From contig NZ_JFGS01000017.1 of NCBI RefSeq assembly GCF_000740775.1, forward strand, positions 1 through 64,000: DNA of 64,000 nucleotides. Reading direction: 5' to 3'. Below the pieces are notes generated by a model, which saw only the letters and a list, made by a program, of their open reading frames with translations, was not told the origin of the DNA and searched no databases. Position 1 is the first letter of the stretch; every line of letters begins with the position of its first letter. Both the position numbers and the translations under genes were made by a program. Source of the stretch: Haematobacter missouriensis. Lineage in GTDB: Bacteria; Pseudomonadota; Alphaproteobacteria; Rhodobacterales; Rhodobacteraceae. Positions 47,960 to 57,673 of the stretch are shown piece after piece.

Positions 47960-49198
47960 ATGAAGAAGAACGTCCTCATTATCGGAGCCGGTGGCGTGGC
48001 GCAGGTCGTGGCGCATAAATGCGCCCAGAACAACGACGTTCTGGGCGACATCCACATCGCATCACGTACGAAGGCGAAATGCGATGCGATCATCGAAAGC
48101 GTGCATGCGAAAAGCGCCCTGAAGGTTGCCGGCGTGCTTGAAGGTCATGCCGTCGATGCGATGGATACCGACGCGGTTGCGACTTTGATTGAGAGGACGG
48201 GTGCGGAGATCGTCATTAATGTCGGTTCCGCCTTCGTGAACATGTATGTGCTGGAAGCCTGTATCCGAACGGGCGCGGCCTATATGGACACGGCCATCCA
48301 CGAAGACCCAGCGAAGATATGCGAAACACCCCCGTGGTATGGCAACTATGAATGGCAGCGGCGGGAGCGCACGGCGCAAGCGGGCGTAACCGCGATCCTC
48401 GGCGTCGGGTTTGATCCCGGCGTGGTCAATGCCTATGCCCGCCTCGCCGCTGACCGTTATCTCGATGCGGTGAAGTCGATCGACATCGTGGACATCAATG
48501 CAGGGTCGCACGGGCGCTGGTTCGCCACCAACTTCGACCCGGAGATCAACTTCCGTGAATTCACGGGCACGGTCTATTCATGGCAGAATGGCCAGTGGCA
48601 GTCGAACAGCATGTTCGAGGTTGGGCGAGAGTGGGATCTGCCAGTCGTCGGCAAGCAAAAGGCGTATCTCACCGGCCATGATGAGGTGCACTCCCTCTCC
48701 GCCAACTATCCGGACGCGGATGTGCGCTTCTGGATGGGCTTCGGCGACCATTACATCAACGTATTCACCGTCCTGAAGAATCTCGGCCTGCTCTCCGAAA
48801 AGCCTGTGAAGACGGCCGAGGGTCAGGAGGTCGTGCCGCTCAAGGTGGTAAAGGCCGTCTTGCCCGATCCTGCGAGCCTCGCCCCCGATTATGAGGGCAA
48901 GACCTGCATCGGCGATCTGGTGACCGGAACGAAGAACGGCGAAGCGGCCGAAGTGTTCATCTACAACGTCGCGGACCACAAGGAAGCCTATGAGGAAGTC
49001 GGCAGCCAAGGGATCTCGTACACCGCTGGTGTGCCCCCGGTTGCTGCCGCGATCCTCATCGCGCGTGGTGACTGGGACGTGGGCAAGATGGTCAATGTGG
49101 AGGAGCTGCCGCCGCTGCCGTTCCTCAAGGAACTCGACCGCCTGGGCCTGCCGACCCGCGTGAAGGACAAGGATGGCGACAGGCCGCTGGATTACTGA
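47960..49198 (+). CDS. Carboxy(nor)spermidine dehydrogenase (saccharopine dehydrogenase family)
   Basis: A 412-residue enzyme starting MKKNVLIIGAGGVAQVVAHK with the Rossmann motif GAGGVAQ. 'YMDTAIHEDP', 'GFDPGVVNAYARLA' and 'GVPPVAAAILIARGDWDVGKMVNVEELPPLPFL' are typical of carboxynorspermidine synthase (CASDH). It condenses putrescine or diaminopropane with aspartate semialdehyde. With nspC it forms the alternative spermidine pathway found in many alphaproteobacteria. Confidence 0.94.
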   Translation: MKKNVLIIGAGGVAQVVAHKCAQNNDVLGDIHIASRTKAKCDAIIESVHAKSALKVAGVLEGHAVDAMDTDAVATLIERTGAEIVINVGSAFVNMYVLEACIRTGAAYMDTAIHEDPAKICETPPWYGNYEWQRRERTAQAGVTAILGVGFDPGVVNAYARLAADRYLDAVKSIDIVDINAGSHGRWFATNFDPEINFREFTGTVYSWQNGQWQSNSMFEVGREWDLPVVGKQKAYLTGHDEVHSLSANYPDADVRFWMGFGDHYINVFTVLKNLGLLSEKPVKTAEGQEVVPLKVVKAVLPDPASLAPDYEGKTCIGDLVTGTKNGEAAEVFIYNVADHKEAYEEVGSQGISYTAGVPPVAAAILIARGDWDVGKMVNVEELPPLPFLKELDRLGLPTRVKDKDGDRPLDY

Positions 49199-49220
49199 GG
49201 GTGAAAACCCGGAATTGTGA

Positions 49221-49246
49221 AAGGGCGCCCCTTAGGGCGCCCTTTT
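49221..49246. terminator. Bidirectional rho-independent terminator
   Basis: AAGGGCGCCC (49221-49230), loop CTTA, GGGCGCCCTT (49235-49244) and following TT form a perfect ten-base stem with T-tracts on both sides. It separates the dehydrogenase gene from the convergent MFS gene. Confidence 0.9.
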
Positions 49247-49250
49247 CGCA

Positions 49251-50498
49251 TCAGCTCTTGCGCCGCAGTTCCGCCGATTTCGGCAGGAAGATCGTCAGCA
49301 GACCAAGCGCCGGGAACCATGCAAGGACGTGATAGACGCTGGCGATCCCGTGGCTGTCGGCCGCAAGCCCGATCAGTGCGGCGGCGATCCCGCCGAGCCC
49401 GAAGGAAAGGCCGAAGAAGATACCTGCAACCATCCCGACACGCCCCGGCAGCAGTTCCTGTGCAAAGACCACGATGGCGGAGAAGGCCGAGGCGAGGATC
49501 ACGCCGATCACGACGGTCAGCACCCCCGTCCAGAACAGGTTCGCATGGGGGAGCAGCAGCGTGAAGGGCAGCACACCCAGGATGGACACCCAGATCACCG
49601 TGAGCGGGCCGAACCTGTCGGCAAAGGGCCCGCCGAGGATCGTGCCGACGGCAACTGCGCCGAGGAACAGGAACAGCTTCACCTGCGCCGCCTGCGTGCC
49701 GAGACCGAAGGTGTCGATCAGATAAAAGGTGTAGAAGCTGGTCATCCCCGCCATGTAGGCATTCTTGGTCAGCACGAGGAAGGCGAGGATCCCGATGGAC
49801 CACATCACCCGCGCCCGCGGTAGCGGCAGCGTCTTGTCAGCGGCTTTGCGAGCCTGCAGTTCCTCGCGGATATCGCGATACCAAAGCCCGACCCGATAGA
49901 GCACGAAGCCGGCGATCAGCGCCAGAACGCCGAACCAAGCCACGGCCGGACGCCCGAGCGGCACCACGATGAAGGCAGCAAGCAGCGGCCCCAGCGAGGT
50001 GCCGAAGTTGCCGCCCACCTGAAAGAGCGACTGCGCCGTGCCGTAACGGCCACCGGAAGCGAACCGGGCCACGCGCGACGCCTCCGGGTGGAAGATGGCG
50101 GAACCGATCCCGACCAGCGAAGCGCCGATGAGCAGAGTCGGATAGCTGCCGGCGACCGAGAGCACCATCAACCCGAGAAAAGTAAGGACCGAAGCCCAGG
50201 GCAGCGACATCGGCAACGGGTTCTTGTCGGTATAAATGCCGATCGCCGGCTGCAGAAGCGAAGCGGTGCCCTGGAACGCCAGCGTCAGCGCACCGATCTG
50301 CCAGAAATCCAGCGCGAAATCCGCCTTCAGCAGAGGATAAATCGCCGCGAGCAGCGACTGCATCACATCGTTCAGCATATGACACAGGCTGACGGCAAGG
50401 ATGATCGACCAGGTCGTGCTATCCAGACGTCGCCGCGGGGCGGGCTGTGCGGGCTGCAATGGCGCCGCGATATCAGGGGTTATGGCCACATCGGACAA
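49251..50498 (-). CDS. fsr: Fosmidomycin-resistance-type MFS exporter
   Basis: A 415-residue, 12-helix MFS protein of the Fsr family. 'LAVSLCHMLNDVMQSLLAAIYPLLK' and 'GIGSAIFHPEASRVARFASGGRYGTAQSLFQVGGNFGTSLGPLLAAF' are diagnostic. It probably exports fosmidomycin-like or other small compounds. An AraC-type regulator gene is divergent from it and probably controls it. Confidence 0.9.
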   Translation of the reverse strand: MSDVAITPDIAAPLQPAQPAPRRRLDSTTWSIILAVSLCHMLNDVMQSLLAAIYPLLKADFALDFWQIGALTLAFQGTASLLQPAIGIYTDKNPLPMSLPWASVLTFLGLMVLSVAGSYPTLLIGASLVGIGSAIFHPEASRVARFASGGRYGTAQSLFQVGGNFGTSLGPLLAAFIVVPLGRPAVAWFGVLALIAGFVLYRVGLWYRDIREELQARKAADKTLPLPRARVMWSIGILAFLVLTKNAYMAGMTSFYTFYLIDTFGLGTQAAQVKLFLFLGAVAVGTILGGPFADRFGPLTVIWVSILGVLPFTLLLPHANLFWTGVLTVVIGVILASAFSAIVVFAQELLPGRVGMVAGIFFGLSFGLGGIAAALIGLAADSHGIASVYHVLAWFPALGLLTIFLPKSAELRRKS

Positions 50499-50604
50499 GG
50501 GAACGACTCCGCGTAATATTTCCGCCCGTTCTTAAGGCAGTTCCCAATTGAGTTCTTTCGTGCTTTGGTCAAAGACTTTCGCGTCCGGGCCAACGGAGGA
50601 CAGC

Positions 50605-51411
50605 ATGGAGGCGGACCCCAACTATCGTGACCGGACGGCGGTGCCGAAGCCGACGCTCGACGCGCTCGACATATCCAGCGAACCTCTGATCGCCGCGGCC
50701 GCGGATTACCCGGATTACCGGCTGGTGCCGCCGCACAAGCATAGCCGGTCCCAGCTTATCCATGCGTTGGAAGGCGTTCTGCTCGTTCGCGCAGATGCGG
50801 GGCGATGGATGGTGCCGAAGGACCATGCCCTCTGGCTGCCCGCCGAAACGGTGCATTCGGTAGAGATGCTTGGCAATGTGCGGATGCGGTCGGCTTATGT
50901 CCTGCCCGGCGCACATCCGGGCCTGCCGAGCACCATCCGGGTGGTCCATGTCACGCCGCTGATGCGGGAACTGCTGAAGGCGGCATCCGATCTCCCGCCT
51001 CTGGGACCGCTGGGTAAGCGCGATCCCCTCGTCAACCACCTGCTGCTACATGAAATACCGCTGCTGTCGGAACGTCCGCTTGCGCTGGCCTTCCCGACCG
51101 ATCCACGGCTTGCACGGCTGTGCCGGGAATTCGTCGCCTCACCCGACGCCCATGTCGCCATCGACGACTGGGCCGCACGTGCCGGGATGAGCCGTCGCTC
51201 CTTCACCCGGCGCTTCCAGCAGGAGACGGGCTTGAGCCTGTCCCGCTGGCGGCAGCAGGCGAGCCTGTTCGCCGCCCTGCCCCGGCTTGCCGCAGGCGAG
51301 CCGGTGACGACCGTGGCGCTCGACCTCGGCTATGAAAGCGTTGCGGCTTTCACCACAATGTTCCGCAGGATGCTTGGCAGTCCGCCTCGCACCTACGGCA
51401 TCAAGGTCTGA
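50605..51411 (+). CDS. AraC-family regulator with N-terminal cupin
   Basis: A 268-residue protein. The N-terminal half is a cupin-like sensor ('HKHSRSQLIHALEGVLLVRADAGRWMVPKDHALWLPAETVHSVEMLG'), and the C-terminal AraC domain has two HTH ('DWAARAGMSRRSFTRRFQQETG' and 'TTVALDLGYESVAAFTTMFRRMLGSPPRTYG'). GGAGGACAGC precedes the ATG at 50605. It is divergent from fsr across about 100 bases, which suggests it regulates that exporter. Confidence 0.92.
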   Translation: MEADPNYRDRTAVPKPTLDALDISSEPLIAAAADYPDYRLVPPHKHSRSQLIHALEGVLLVRADAGRWMVPKDHALWLPAETVHSVEMLGNVRMRSAYVLPGAHPGLPSTIRVVHVTPLMRELLKAASDLPPLGPLGKRDPLVNHLLLHEIPLLSERPLALAFPTDPRLARLCREFVASPDAHVAIDDWAARAGMSRRSFTRRFQQETGLSLSRWRQQASLFAALPRLAAGEPVTTVALDLGYESVAAFTTMFRRMLGSPPRTYGIKV

Positions 51412-51414
51412 CGC

Positions 51415-53091
51415 TCACTCTTCCAGCAGACGGCTGACCACCACGGTGACCTCGGGCTTCTTGCCGATTTCCTGCACGGATGTCTGGCGCACCTGGCGGC
51501 GGATGGCCTCGTCGAGCTTGCCGTCATCTGCGATGACCTTGTGTGACACTTTCTCCAGCAGATCGGCGAGCGCCTGCTCGATGACCTCCTCCAATGCGCC
51601 GCCACTCCGGCCCCGCGTGGGCAGACCCATGACCTCCGCCCAAGGATCGCCGAGGATCTCGCCTTCGTCGTCGATGATGACGGTGATGAGAACATGCCCA
51701 TTCAGCGCCATGCGGATGCGGTCACGCACTACCCCATCTGTCGCGCCGATCAGCACATTGCCGTCGAGATAGAGCCGCCCCGTATCCACATGGTCGACCA
51801 CGCGCGGACGATCGCCGGACAGATCCATCATCATGCCGTTGGTAACGATTTCCGAAGGGATGCCTTTGGCTGCGACGAGCTTTGCATGCTCCCTCAGGTG
51901 ACGATGCTCGCCGTGCATCGGAATGACCATGCGGGCAGAGACCAGATCATGCACCGCCTCCAGATCCGGCCGGTTGGCGTGACCTGAAACATGGTAGAGA
52001 CCGTCGTTGTCATCCACCACATCCACGCCCATTTCCGAGAGCGCGTTCATGATGCGAATCACGCCGCGTTCATTGCCGGGAATGGTGCGGGAGGAGAAGA
52101 GGAACATATCGCCCTCCTTCAACTCCAGCCCCAGATAGCGCCCGCGCGACAGCTGTGCGGCAGCCGCACGCCGCTCGCCCTGACTGCCCGTGACGATGAG
52201 CATCACGTTCTCCCGCGGCATGCTCGCCGCATCCTCGGGCGACACGGTCGGGGGGAAATCCGTCAGCACGCCGGCCTCGACCGCCGCCGCCACCATCTTG
52301 CGCATCGCGCGCCCGAGCAGGCAGACGGAGCGTCCCGCAGCGACCGCCGCATCGGCCAGCGTCTTCAAGCGCGCGACGTTCGACGCGAAGGTCGTGGCGA
52401 CCACCATGCCGCGCGCATTCACCACGAGATCGAGCAGCGGCGCGGCCAGGGTGGCTTCCGAACGGCCCGGACGGGGTGAAAAGACGTTGGTCGAGTCGCA
52501 GGTGAACGCCTGCACCTTGCCATTCGCCCGCGCCATCGTATGCCAGGCGGCGGCATCGAAAGGCTCACCCACCACCGGCGTCCCGTCCAGCTTGAAGTCC
52601 CCGGAGTGAACCACCCGGCCAGCGGGTGTATCGATGACCAGCGCAGCGCTTTCCGGGATGGAATGCGACACGGGCATGAAGGAGACACGGAACGGCCCCG
52701 CCTCCACCTGCTCGGGATAGGCACCGACGATGTTGAGCATGTCGGTCGCCAGACCCTGCTCCTCCAGCTTCAGCCGCGCAAGAACGCCGGTGAAGGTTCG
52801 TGTATAGACGGGCGCCTTCAGCCGCGGCCAGAGATGGCCGATCCCGCCAAGGTGATCCTCATGCGCATGGGTGATGAAGATCGCCTCCAGCCGGTCGGCC
52901 CGCTGGGTCAGCCAGGAGACGTCGGCCATGATGAGATCGACGCCTGGGGTGGTCTCCATGTCCGAGAAGGTCACACCCAGATCGACGAGGATCAGCCGCT
53001 CCCGACCCGCCGGCCCGTAGCCGAAAACATAGGCGTTCATGCCGATTTCGCCGGCGCCGCCCAGGGGCAGGAAGATCAGCCGTTCACTCAT
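51415..53091 (-). CDS. rnj: Ribonuclease J
   Basis: A 558-residue metallo-beta-lactamase/beta-CASP nuclease. HAHEDH (residues 75-80) with 'LGGIGHLW' is the zinc site; later 'SHSIPESAALVIDTPAGRVVHSGDFKLDGTPV', 'CDSTNVFSPRPGRSE', 'VTGSQGERRAAAAQLSRG' and 'VHDLVSARMVIPMHGEHRHLREHAKLV'. It processes and degrades RNA. It lies downstream of coaX at the end of the nuo-birA-coaX cluster. Confidence 0.94.
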   Translation of the reverse strand: MSERLIFLPLGGAGEIGMNAYVFGYGPAGRERLILVDLGVTFSDMETTPGVDLIMADVSWLTQRADRLEAIFITHAHEDHLGGIGHLWPRLKAPVYTRTFTGVLARLKLEEQGLATDMLNIVGAYPEQVEAGPFRVSFMPVSHSIPESAALVIDTPAGRVVHSGDFKLDGTPVVGEPFDAAAWHTMARANGKVQAFTCDSTNVFSPRPGRSEATLAAPLLDLVVNARGMVVATTFASNVARLKTLADAAVAAGRSVCLLGRAMRKMVAAAVEAGVLTDFPPTVSPEDAASMPRENVMLIVTGSQGERRAAAAQLSRGRYLGLELKEGDMFLFSSRTIPGNERGVIRIMNALSEMGVDVVDDNDGLYHVSGHANRPDLEAVHDLVSARMVIPMHGEHRHLREHAKLVAAKGIPSEIVTNGMMMDLSGDRPRVVDHVDTGRLYLDGNVLIGATDGVVRDRIRMALNGHVLITVIIDDEGEILGDPWAEVMGLPTRGRSGGALEEVIEQALADLLEKVSHKVIADDGKLDEAIRRQVRQTSVQEIGKKPEVTVVVSRLLEE

Positions 53092-53100
53092 GCGTATCCC

Positions 53101-53880
53101 TCATTCGCGGGGTGTGTCCTTGTTGTAGTCGTTGATGATGCGCAGCCCATGCATCGTCAGGTCGTCTTCAAGACGGTCGAACAGGTCTTCGCCGGTCGCG
53201 AACAAAGGCGCAAGCCCCCCGGTGCCGATCACCAGCATGGAACGGCCTCTTTCCGCCCGAATCCGCGCACAGATCTCCTTCACCACACCCACATAGCCCC
53301 AGAAAATGCCGGACTGCATGCAGGCGACGGTGTTTCGGCCAATCACCTGTTCAGGCTTGGTCACATCCACGTGCGGCAGGGCGGCGGCGGCCATGTGCAG
53401 CGCCTCCATCGACAGGTTCACGCCAGGAGAGATCACGCCCCCGATATAGGCCCCGTCGCTATCCACCACGTCAAACGTCGTGGCCGTGCCGAAATCGACG
53501 ACGATCAGATCACCCCCATGCCGGTCATAGGCTCCTGCCGTATTGACCAGCCGGTCCGGGCCGACGAGCGTGCCCGCGTCCACCCGTGGCGGATTCGGAA
53601 GGCGGCATTCCGGCTTGCCCACCACCAGCGGGCGGCAGTCGAAATACCGGTTGCACAGCACCCTGAGGTTGAACACGACCCGTGGCACGGTGGAGGAGAT
53701 GATGACCTCCGTCACATCCGCGTCGATCTGGTTCAGCGTCATGAGCTGCTTGATCCAGACCCAGTATTGATCCGCCGTGCGGCGATGATCCGTCGCGGTG
53801 CGCCACGTGGCGATGAAGTGCGCGCCGTCCCAGATGGAGAACACCGTGTTGGTGTTGCCGCAATCGATCGCCATCAGCAT
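53101..53880 (-). CDS. coaX: Type III pantothenate kinase
   Basis: A 259-residue CoaX: 'MLMAIDCGNTNTVFSIWDG' is the ATP-binding phosphate-1 motif, 'GPDRLVNTAGAYDRHGGDLIVVDFGTATTFDVVDSDGAYIGGVISPGVNLS' the family core. It carries out the first step of coenzyme A synthesis. Located between birA and the RNase J gene. Confidence 0.95.
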   Translation of the reverse strand: MLMAIDCGNTNTVFSIWDGAHFIATWRTATDHRRTADQYWVWIKQLMTLNQIDADVTEVIISSTVPRVVFNLRVLCNRYFDCRPLVVGKPECRLPNPPRVDAGTLVGPDRLVNTAGAYDRHGGDLIVVDFGTATTFDVVDSDGAYIGGVISPGVNLSMEALHMAAAALPHVDVTKPEQVIGRNTVACMQSGIFWGYVGVVKEICARIRAERGRSMLVIGTGGLAPLFATGEDLFDRLEDDLTMHGLRIINDYNKDTPRE

Positions 53881-53893
53881 GGCCTTCTCCCCC

Positions 53894-54652
53894 TCAGAAG
53901 AACACTTCCGCAGCGGGAATGGCCCGCCGCCCCTCCGACGTTGCCAGAACGAGCGCCCCCTGCGCGTCGATCGTCTCGAAAATCCCCGTGGTCGCGGTGC
54001 TGCCCGTCCGCGCCGTGATACGCTCGCCCAGCCGCGCGGCGCGGGCGAGCCATGCCTCCCGGATGGGGGCGAAGCCCTGCGTCATGAAGACGGCCTCGCG
54101 CGCAGCATAGCTCCGGGCAAGCACGGACAGGAATTCCTCGGGCGCGACCTGGGCACCGGTTGCGGCCAGCAGGCTCACCGGGTGCACGGCTCCCGGCTCC
54201 AGCGCCTCGGCAGGTGGTGCCTCTGCCAGGTTAACACCGATACCGATGGCGAGATGGCTGACGTGGCCGCCCTGCCCGATGCCTTCCAGCAGAATGCCAG
54301 CCACCTTGCCACCGGCAAGCAGTACATCATTGGGCCACTTGAGTGCGAGGAGTTCCGGCCGGCCTGTCACTTCGCTCAAGGCATCGGCAAGGGCGAGCGC
54401 TGCCACGAAGGAGCGGAGCGCCACCGTCGCGGGTGGCTCTTGCGGCCTCAGCACCAGCGCGCCGGCAAAGTTGCCCGACGGCATGGCCCAGGGACGACCG
54501 CGCCGGCCCCGCCCCTGCGTCTGATTGTAGGTGAGAATCCACGCAGGGGCCGAGAGAACTGGCGCGATACGCGCCGCCTCGTTCAGCGTGCTGTCCAGTT
54601 CGGCATGGACGTGCCGCCCGATACCCGCCGGCCAGTCGGCCACCCTCGTCAT
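53894..54652 (-). CDS. birA: Biotin-protein ligase
   Basis: A 252-residue ligase without N-terminal HTH. 'LDSTLNEAARIAPVLSAPAWILTYNQTQGRGRRGRPWAMPSGNFAGALVLRP' contains the GRGRRGRxW biotinyl-AMP loop and 'LALKWPNDVLLAGGKVAGILLEG' the KWPND motif. It attaches biotin to carboxylases. It stands just downstream of nuoN, a conserved order in this group. Confidence 0.95.
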   Translation of the reverse strand: MTRVADWPAGIGRHVHAELDSTLNEAARIAPVLSAPAWILTYNQTQGRGRRGRPWAMPSGNFAGALVLRPQEPPATVALRSFVAALALADALSEVTGRPELLALKWPNDVLLAGGKVAGILLEGIGQGGHVSHLAIGIGVNLAEAPPAEALEPGAVHPVSLLAATGAQVAPEEFLSVLARSYAAREAVFMTQGFAPIREAWLARAARLGERITARTGSTATTGIFETIDAQGALVLATSEGRRAIPAAEVFF

Positions 54653-54672
54653 GCCTCAGGGCCCGTCATGCC

Positions 54673-56112
54673 TCAGGGAACGAGCGCCGTGGCCGCGGCC
54701 TGCGCATAAGGTTCGATGCCGAACAGGTTGATGACACCGACCAGCATGATCGCCGCCGAGCCCATCAGCATCACCCATTGCACCGGCCCCATCCGGCTTT
54801 CCACGCCAGCGCCCTCTTCACCGAAGTACATATAATAGACGATACGGAGGTAGTAATAGGCACCGATCACGGAAGCGATGACACCCATAACCGCAAGCCA
54901 GGTCATGTTGCCCTCAACCGCCGCCATGATGACGTAGAACTTTCCGAAGAAGCCGATGAACGGCGGCACGCCCGCGAGGCTGAAGAACAGGACGAGAAGC
55001 GCCAGCGCCTTCAGCGGTTCCCGCTTGCTGAACAGGCGCAGCGAGTCGATATCGCTCACCGGACGTCCATCCCGCTCCATCGACAGGATGAAGGCAAAGG
55101 TGCCGATGTTCATGGTGACGTAGATCGCCATATAGACGAGCATCGCCTGAATCCCGAAGCTCGTCCCCGCGGCGAGGCCCATCAGCGCGTACCCCATGTG
55201 GGCGATGGAGGAATAGGCCATCAGGCGTTTGATGTCCGTCTGCACGATCGCGCCGATAGACCCAAGATACATGGAGCAGACCGACAGGAATGCGACAATC
55301 TGGCTCCAGTCCCCCGCGACATTGCCAAAGGCGCCGTGAACGAGCCGGGCGATGAGCGCCATGGCCGCAACCTTGGGGGCAGTGGCGAAGAAGGCGGTGA
55401 CCGGCGTCGGCGCACCTTCATAGACATCGGGCGTCCACATGTGGAAGGGCACGGCGGAGATCTTGAACGCCAACCCGGCGAGCATGAACACCAGCCCGAA
55501 GAGCAGGCCGAGCGGCAGTTGCTCGGACCCTCTGACGGCCTCCATGATGCCGCTGAACAGAGTCGTGCCCGCAAATCCATAAACGAGGGACGCGCCATAG
55601 AGCAGCATCCCGGAAGACAGCGAGCCGAGCACGAAGTACTTCAGGCCCGCCTCGGTGGACTTGAGATTGTCACGCCGGATCGCCGCAAGCACGTAGAGGG
55701 CCAGCGACTGAAGCTCCAAGCCAAGATAAAGCGACATCAGATCGCCGGCGGAGACCATCGCCATCATGCCGACGGTCGCCAGCGCGAACAGCACCGGATA
55801 TTCGAAGCGGAGCAGGTCGTGCTTGGCAAGATAGTCGCGGCCCATCACCAGCACAAAGGCGCCGGAGACCAGAATGACCGCCTTCGCGAACCGCGAGAAG
55901 GCGTCGTCGACGAACATACCCCCGAAGGCGAGCCGCGTGCCGCCACCCATGCCTATCCAGAATGCCAGAAGAACCATTACCACCGCCGTCACCCAGGTGA
56001 TCAGCGTGGCGGTCGCATCCTTGCCCGTATAGACCCCGAAGAGCAGCGCTAGCATCGCATAGGCCGCAAGCAGCAGCTCCGGCAGGACGATGGCAATATC
56101 GGCAGAGATCAT
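54673..56112 (-). CDS. nuoN: NADH-quinone oxidoreductase subunit N
   Basis: A 479-residue antiporter-like membrane subunit of complex I starting [20 protein letters not shown]. It has about 14 membrane helices with '[13 protein letters not shown]', '[22 protein letters not shown]', '[24 protein letters not shown]' and '[16 protein letters not shown]', the conserved Lys/His residues of the proton path. Last nuo gene in the operon. Confidence 0.96.
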   Translation of the reverse strand: MISADIAIVLPELLLAAYAMLALLFGVYTGKDATATLITWVTAVVMVLLAFWIGMGGGTRLAFGGMFVDDAFSRFAKAVILVSGAFVLVMGRDYLAKHDLLRFEYPVLFALATVGMMAMVSAGDLMSLYLGLELQSLALYVLAAIRRDNLKSTEAGLKYFVLGSLSSGMLLYGASLVYGFAGTTLFSGIMEAVRGSEQLPLGLLFGLVFMLAGLAFKISAVPFHMWTPDVYEGAPTPVTAFFATAPKVAAMALIARLVHGAFGNVAGDWSQIVAFLSVCSMYLGSIGAIVQTDIKRLMAYSSIAHMGYALMGLAAGTSFGIQAMLVYMAIYVTMNIGTFAFILSMERDGRPVSDIDSLRLFSKREPLKALALLVLFFSLAGVPPFIGFFGKFYVIMAAVEGNMTWLAVMGVIASVIGAYYYLRIVYYMYFGEEGAGVESRMGPVQWVMLMGSAAIMLVGVINLFGIEPYAQAAATALVP

Positions 56113-56128
56113 GGCGCGGTCCTTCGGT

Positions 56129-57673
56129 TCAATTCCGGGCGAGCCGCGTCGCGGCCTCACCGGCCTGGGCGACCGCCGTCTCGTAACCTTGCACCAGATT
56201 GGCCACGGAAGGCCCGATGATGTCGGTAACGAGCGACGGATACACGCCAAGCAGAAGTGTCATGGCGACGAGCGGGGCAAAAATCGCCTTCTCGCGCCGG
56301 GTCATGTCGGTGATGGACTTGAGGCTTTCCTTGACCAGATCGCCCAGCACTACGCGGCGGTAGAGCCAGAGCGCGTAGCAGGCCGACAGGATCACCCCGG
56401 TTGCGGCTAAGGTCGCGACCCAGGTGTTCACCTGGAACACCCCGACGATCGTCAGGAACTCTCCGATGAAGCCGGATGTGCCGGGCAGACCAACGTTCGC
56501 CATGGTGAAGAACAGGAAGATCGTCGCATAGGCGGGCATCCGGTTCACCAGGCCGCCATAGGCGGAAATCTCCCGGGTGTGCATACGGTCGTAAACCACG
56601 CCGACGCAAAGGAAGAGGGCGCCCGAGACGAAGCCGTGGCTGATCATCTGGAAGATCGCGCCGTCCAGCCCTTGCTGGTTGGCCGCAAAAATCCCCATGG
56701 TCACATAACCCATATGTGCCACCGACGAATAGGCGATCAGCTTCTTCATGTCCTGCTGCACAAGCGCAACGAGAGAGGTATAGACGATCGCGATGACGGA
56801 CAGCCACAGAACGAACGGCCCCAGCAGGTCGGACGCCACCGGGAACATCGGCAGGCTGAAGCGCAGGAAACCGTAGCCGCCCATCTTCAACATTACCGCC
56901 GCCAGCAGAACGGACGCCCCGGTGGGAGCCTGCACGTGCGCATCCGGCAGCCAGGTGTGGACCGGCCACATCGGCATCTTGACCGCGAAGGAGGCAAAGA
57001 AGGCGAGCCACAGCAGCGTCTGCACGCCGCCCATGATCTGCCAACCCATGAGCGTGAGCGGGGCGGAGGCGAACTGATGGTTCAGCAAGGTCGGAATGTC
57101 GGTCGTGCCCGCCTGCCAGTACATCGACACCATCGCCACCAGCATCAGCACGGAGCCGAGGAAGGTATAGAGGAAGAATTTGAAGGAAGCGTAGATCCTG
57201 TCCTTCCCGCCCCAGATGCCGATGATGAGGAACATCGGAATCAGGCCCGCTTCGAAGAACAGGTAGAACAGCACGAGGTCCAACGCCACGAAGACGCCGA
57301 TCATCAGGCTTTCCAGGATGAGGAAGGCAATCATGTACTCCTTCACCCGGTAGGTGACATCCCAGCAGGCCGCGATGGTCAGCGGCATGAGGAAGGTCGT
57401 CAGCATGACGAAGAGCACGGAAATGCCGTCAACACCCAGCTTGTAGCGAAGGCCGAGAATCCACTCCCGGCTTTCCACGAACTGGAAGCCGGTATCGGAC
57501 GGGTCGAAGCCGATCAGGATGAACAGCGAGATGAGGAAGGTCGCCGTTGTCGCGATGAGCGCCAGCCACTTGGCATTCCGCTGGGCCGCCGCGTCGTCCC
57601 CGCGCAGAAACAGCGCGAGAATGATCGCCGCGACAAGGGGCGTGAAGGTGACGATCGAAAGGAGGTTTTCCAT
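56129..57673 (-). CDS. nuoM: NADH-quinone oxidoreductase subunit M
   Basis: A 514-residue antiporter-like subunit starting [20 protein letters not shown]. '[21 protein letters not shown]', '[43 protein letters not shown]' and '[15 protein letters not shown]' are diagnostic. One of the three proton-pumping subunits of complex I. Confidence 0.97.
   Translation of the reverse strand: MENLLSIVTFTPLVAAIILALFLRGDDAAAQRNAKWLALIATTATFLISLFILIGFDPSDTGFQFVESREWILGLRYKLGVDGISVLFVMLTTFLMPLTIAACWDVTYRVKEYMIAFLILESLMIGVFVALDLVLFYLFFEAGLIPMFLIIGIWGGKDRIYASFKFFLYTFLGSVLMLVAMVSMYWQAGTTDIPTLLNHQFASAPLTLMGWQIMGGVQTLLWLAFFASFAVKMPMWPVHTWLPDAHVQAPTGASVLLAAVMLKMGGYGFLRFSLPMFPVASDLLGPFVLWLSVIAIVYTSLVALVQQDMKKLIAYSSVAHMGYVTMGIFAANQQGLDGAIFQMISHGFVSGALFLCVGVVYDRMHTREISAYGGLVNRMPAYATIFLFFTMANVGLPGTSGFIGEFLTIVGVFQVNTWVATLAATGVILSACYALWLYRRVVLGDLVKESLKSITDMTRREKAIFAPLVAMTLLLGVYPSLVTDIIGPSVANLVQGYETAVAQAGEAATRLARN

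Noticed and set aside
54649-54680. Short direct repeat GTCATGCCTCAGG between birA and nuoN
   Set aside because: Only two copies of 13 bases around the gene junction; likely a small local duplication without function.
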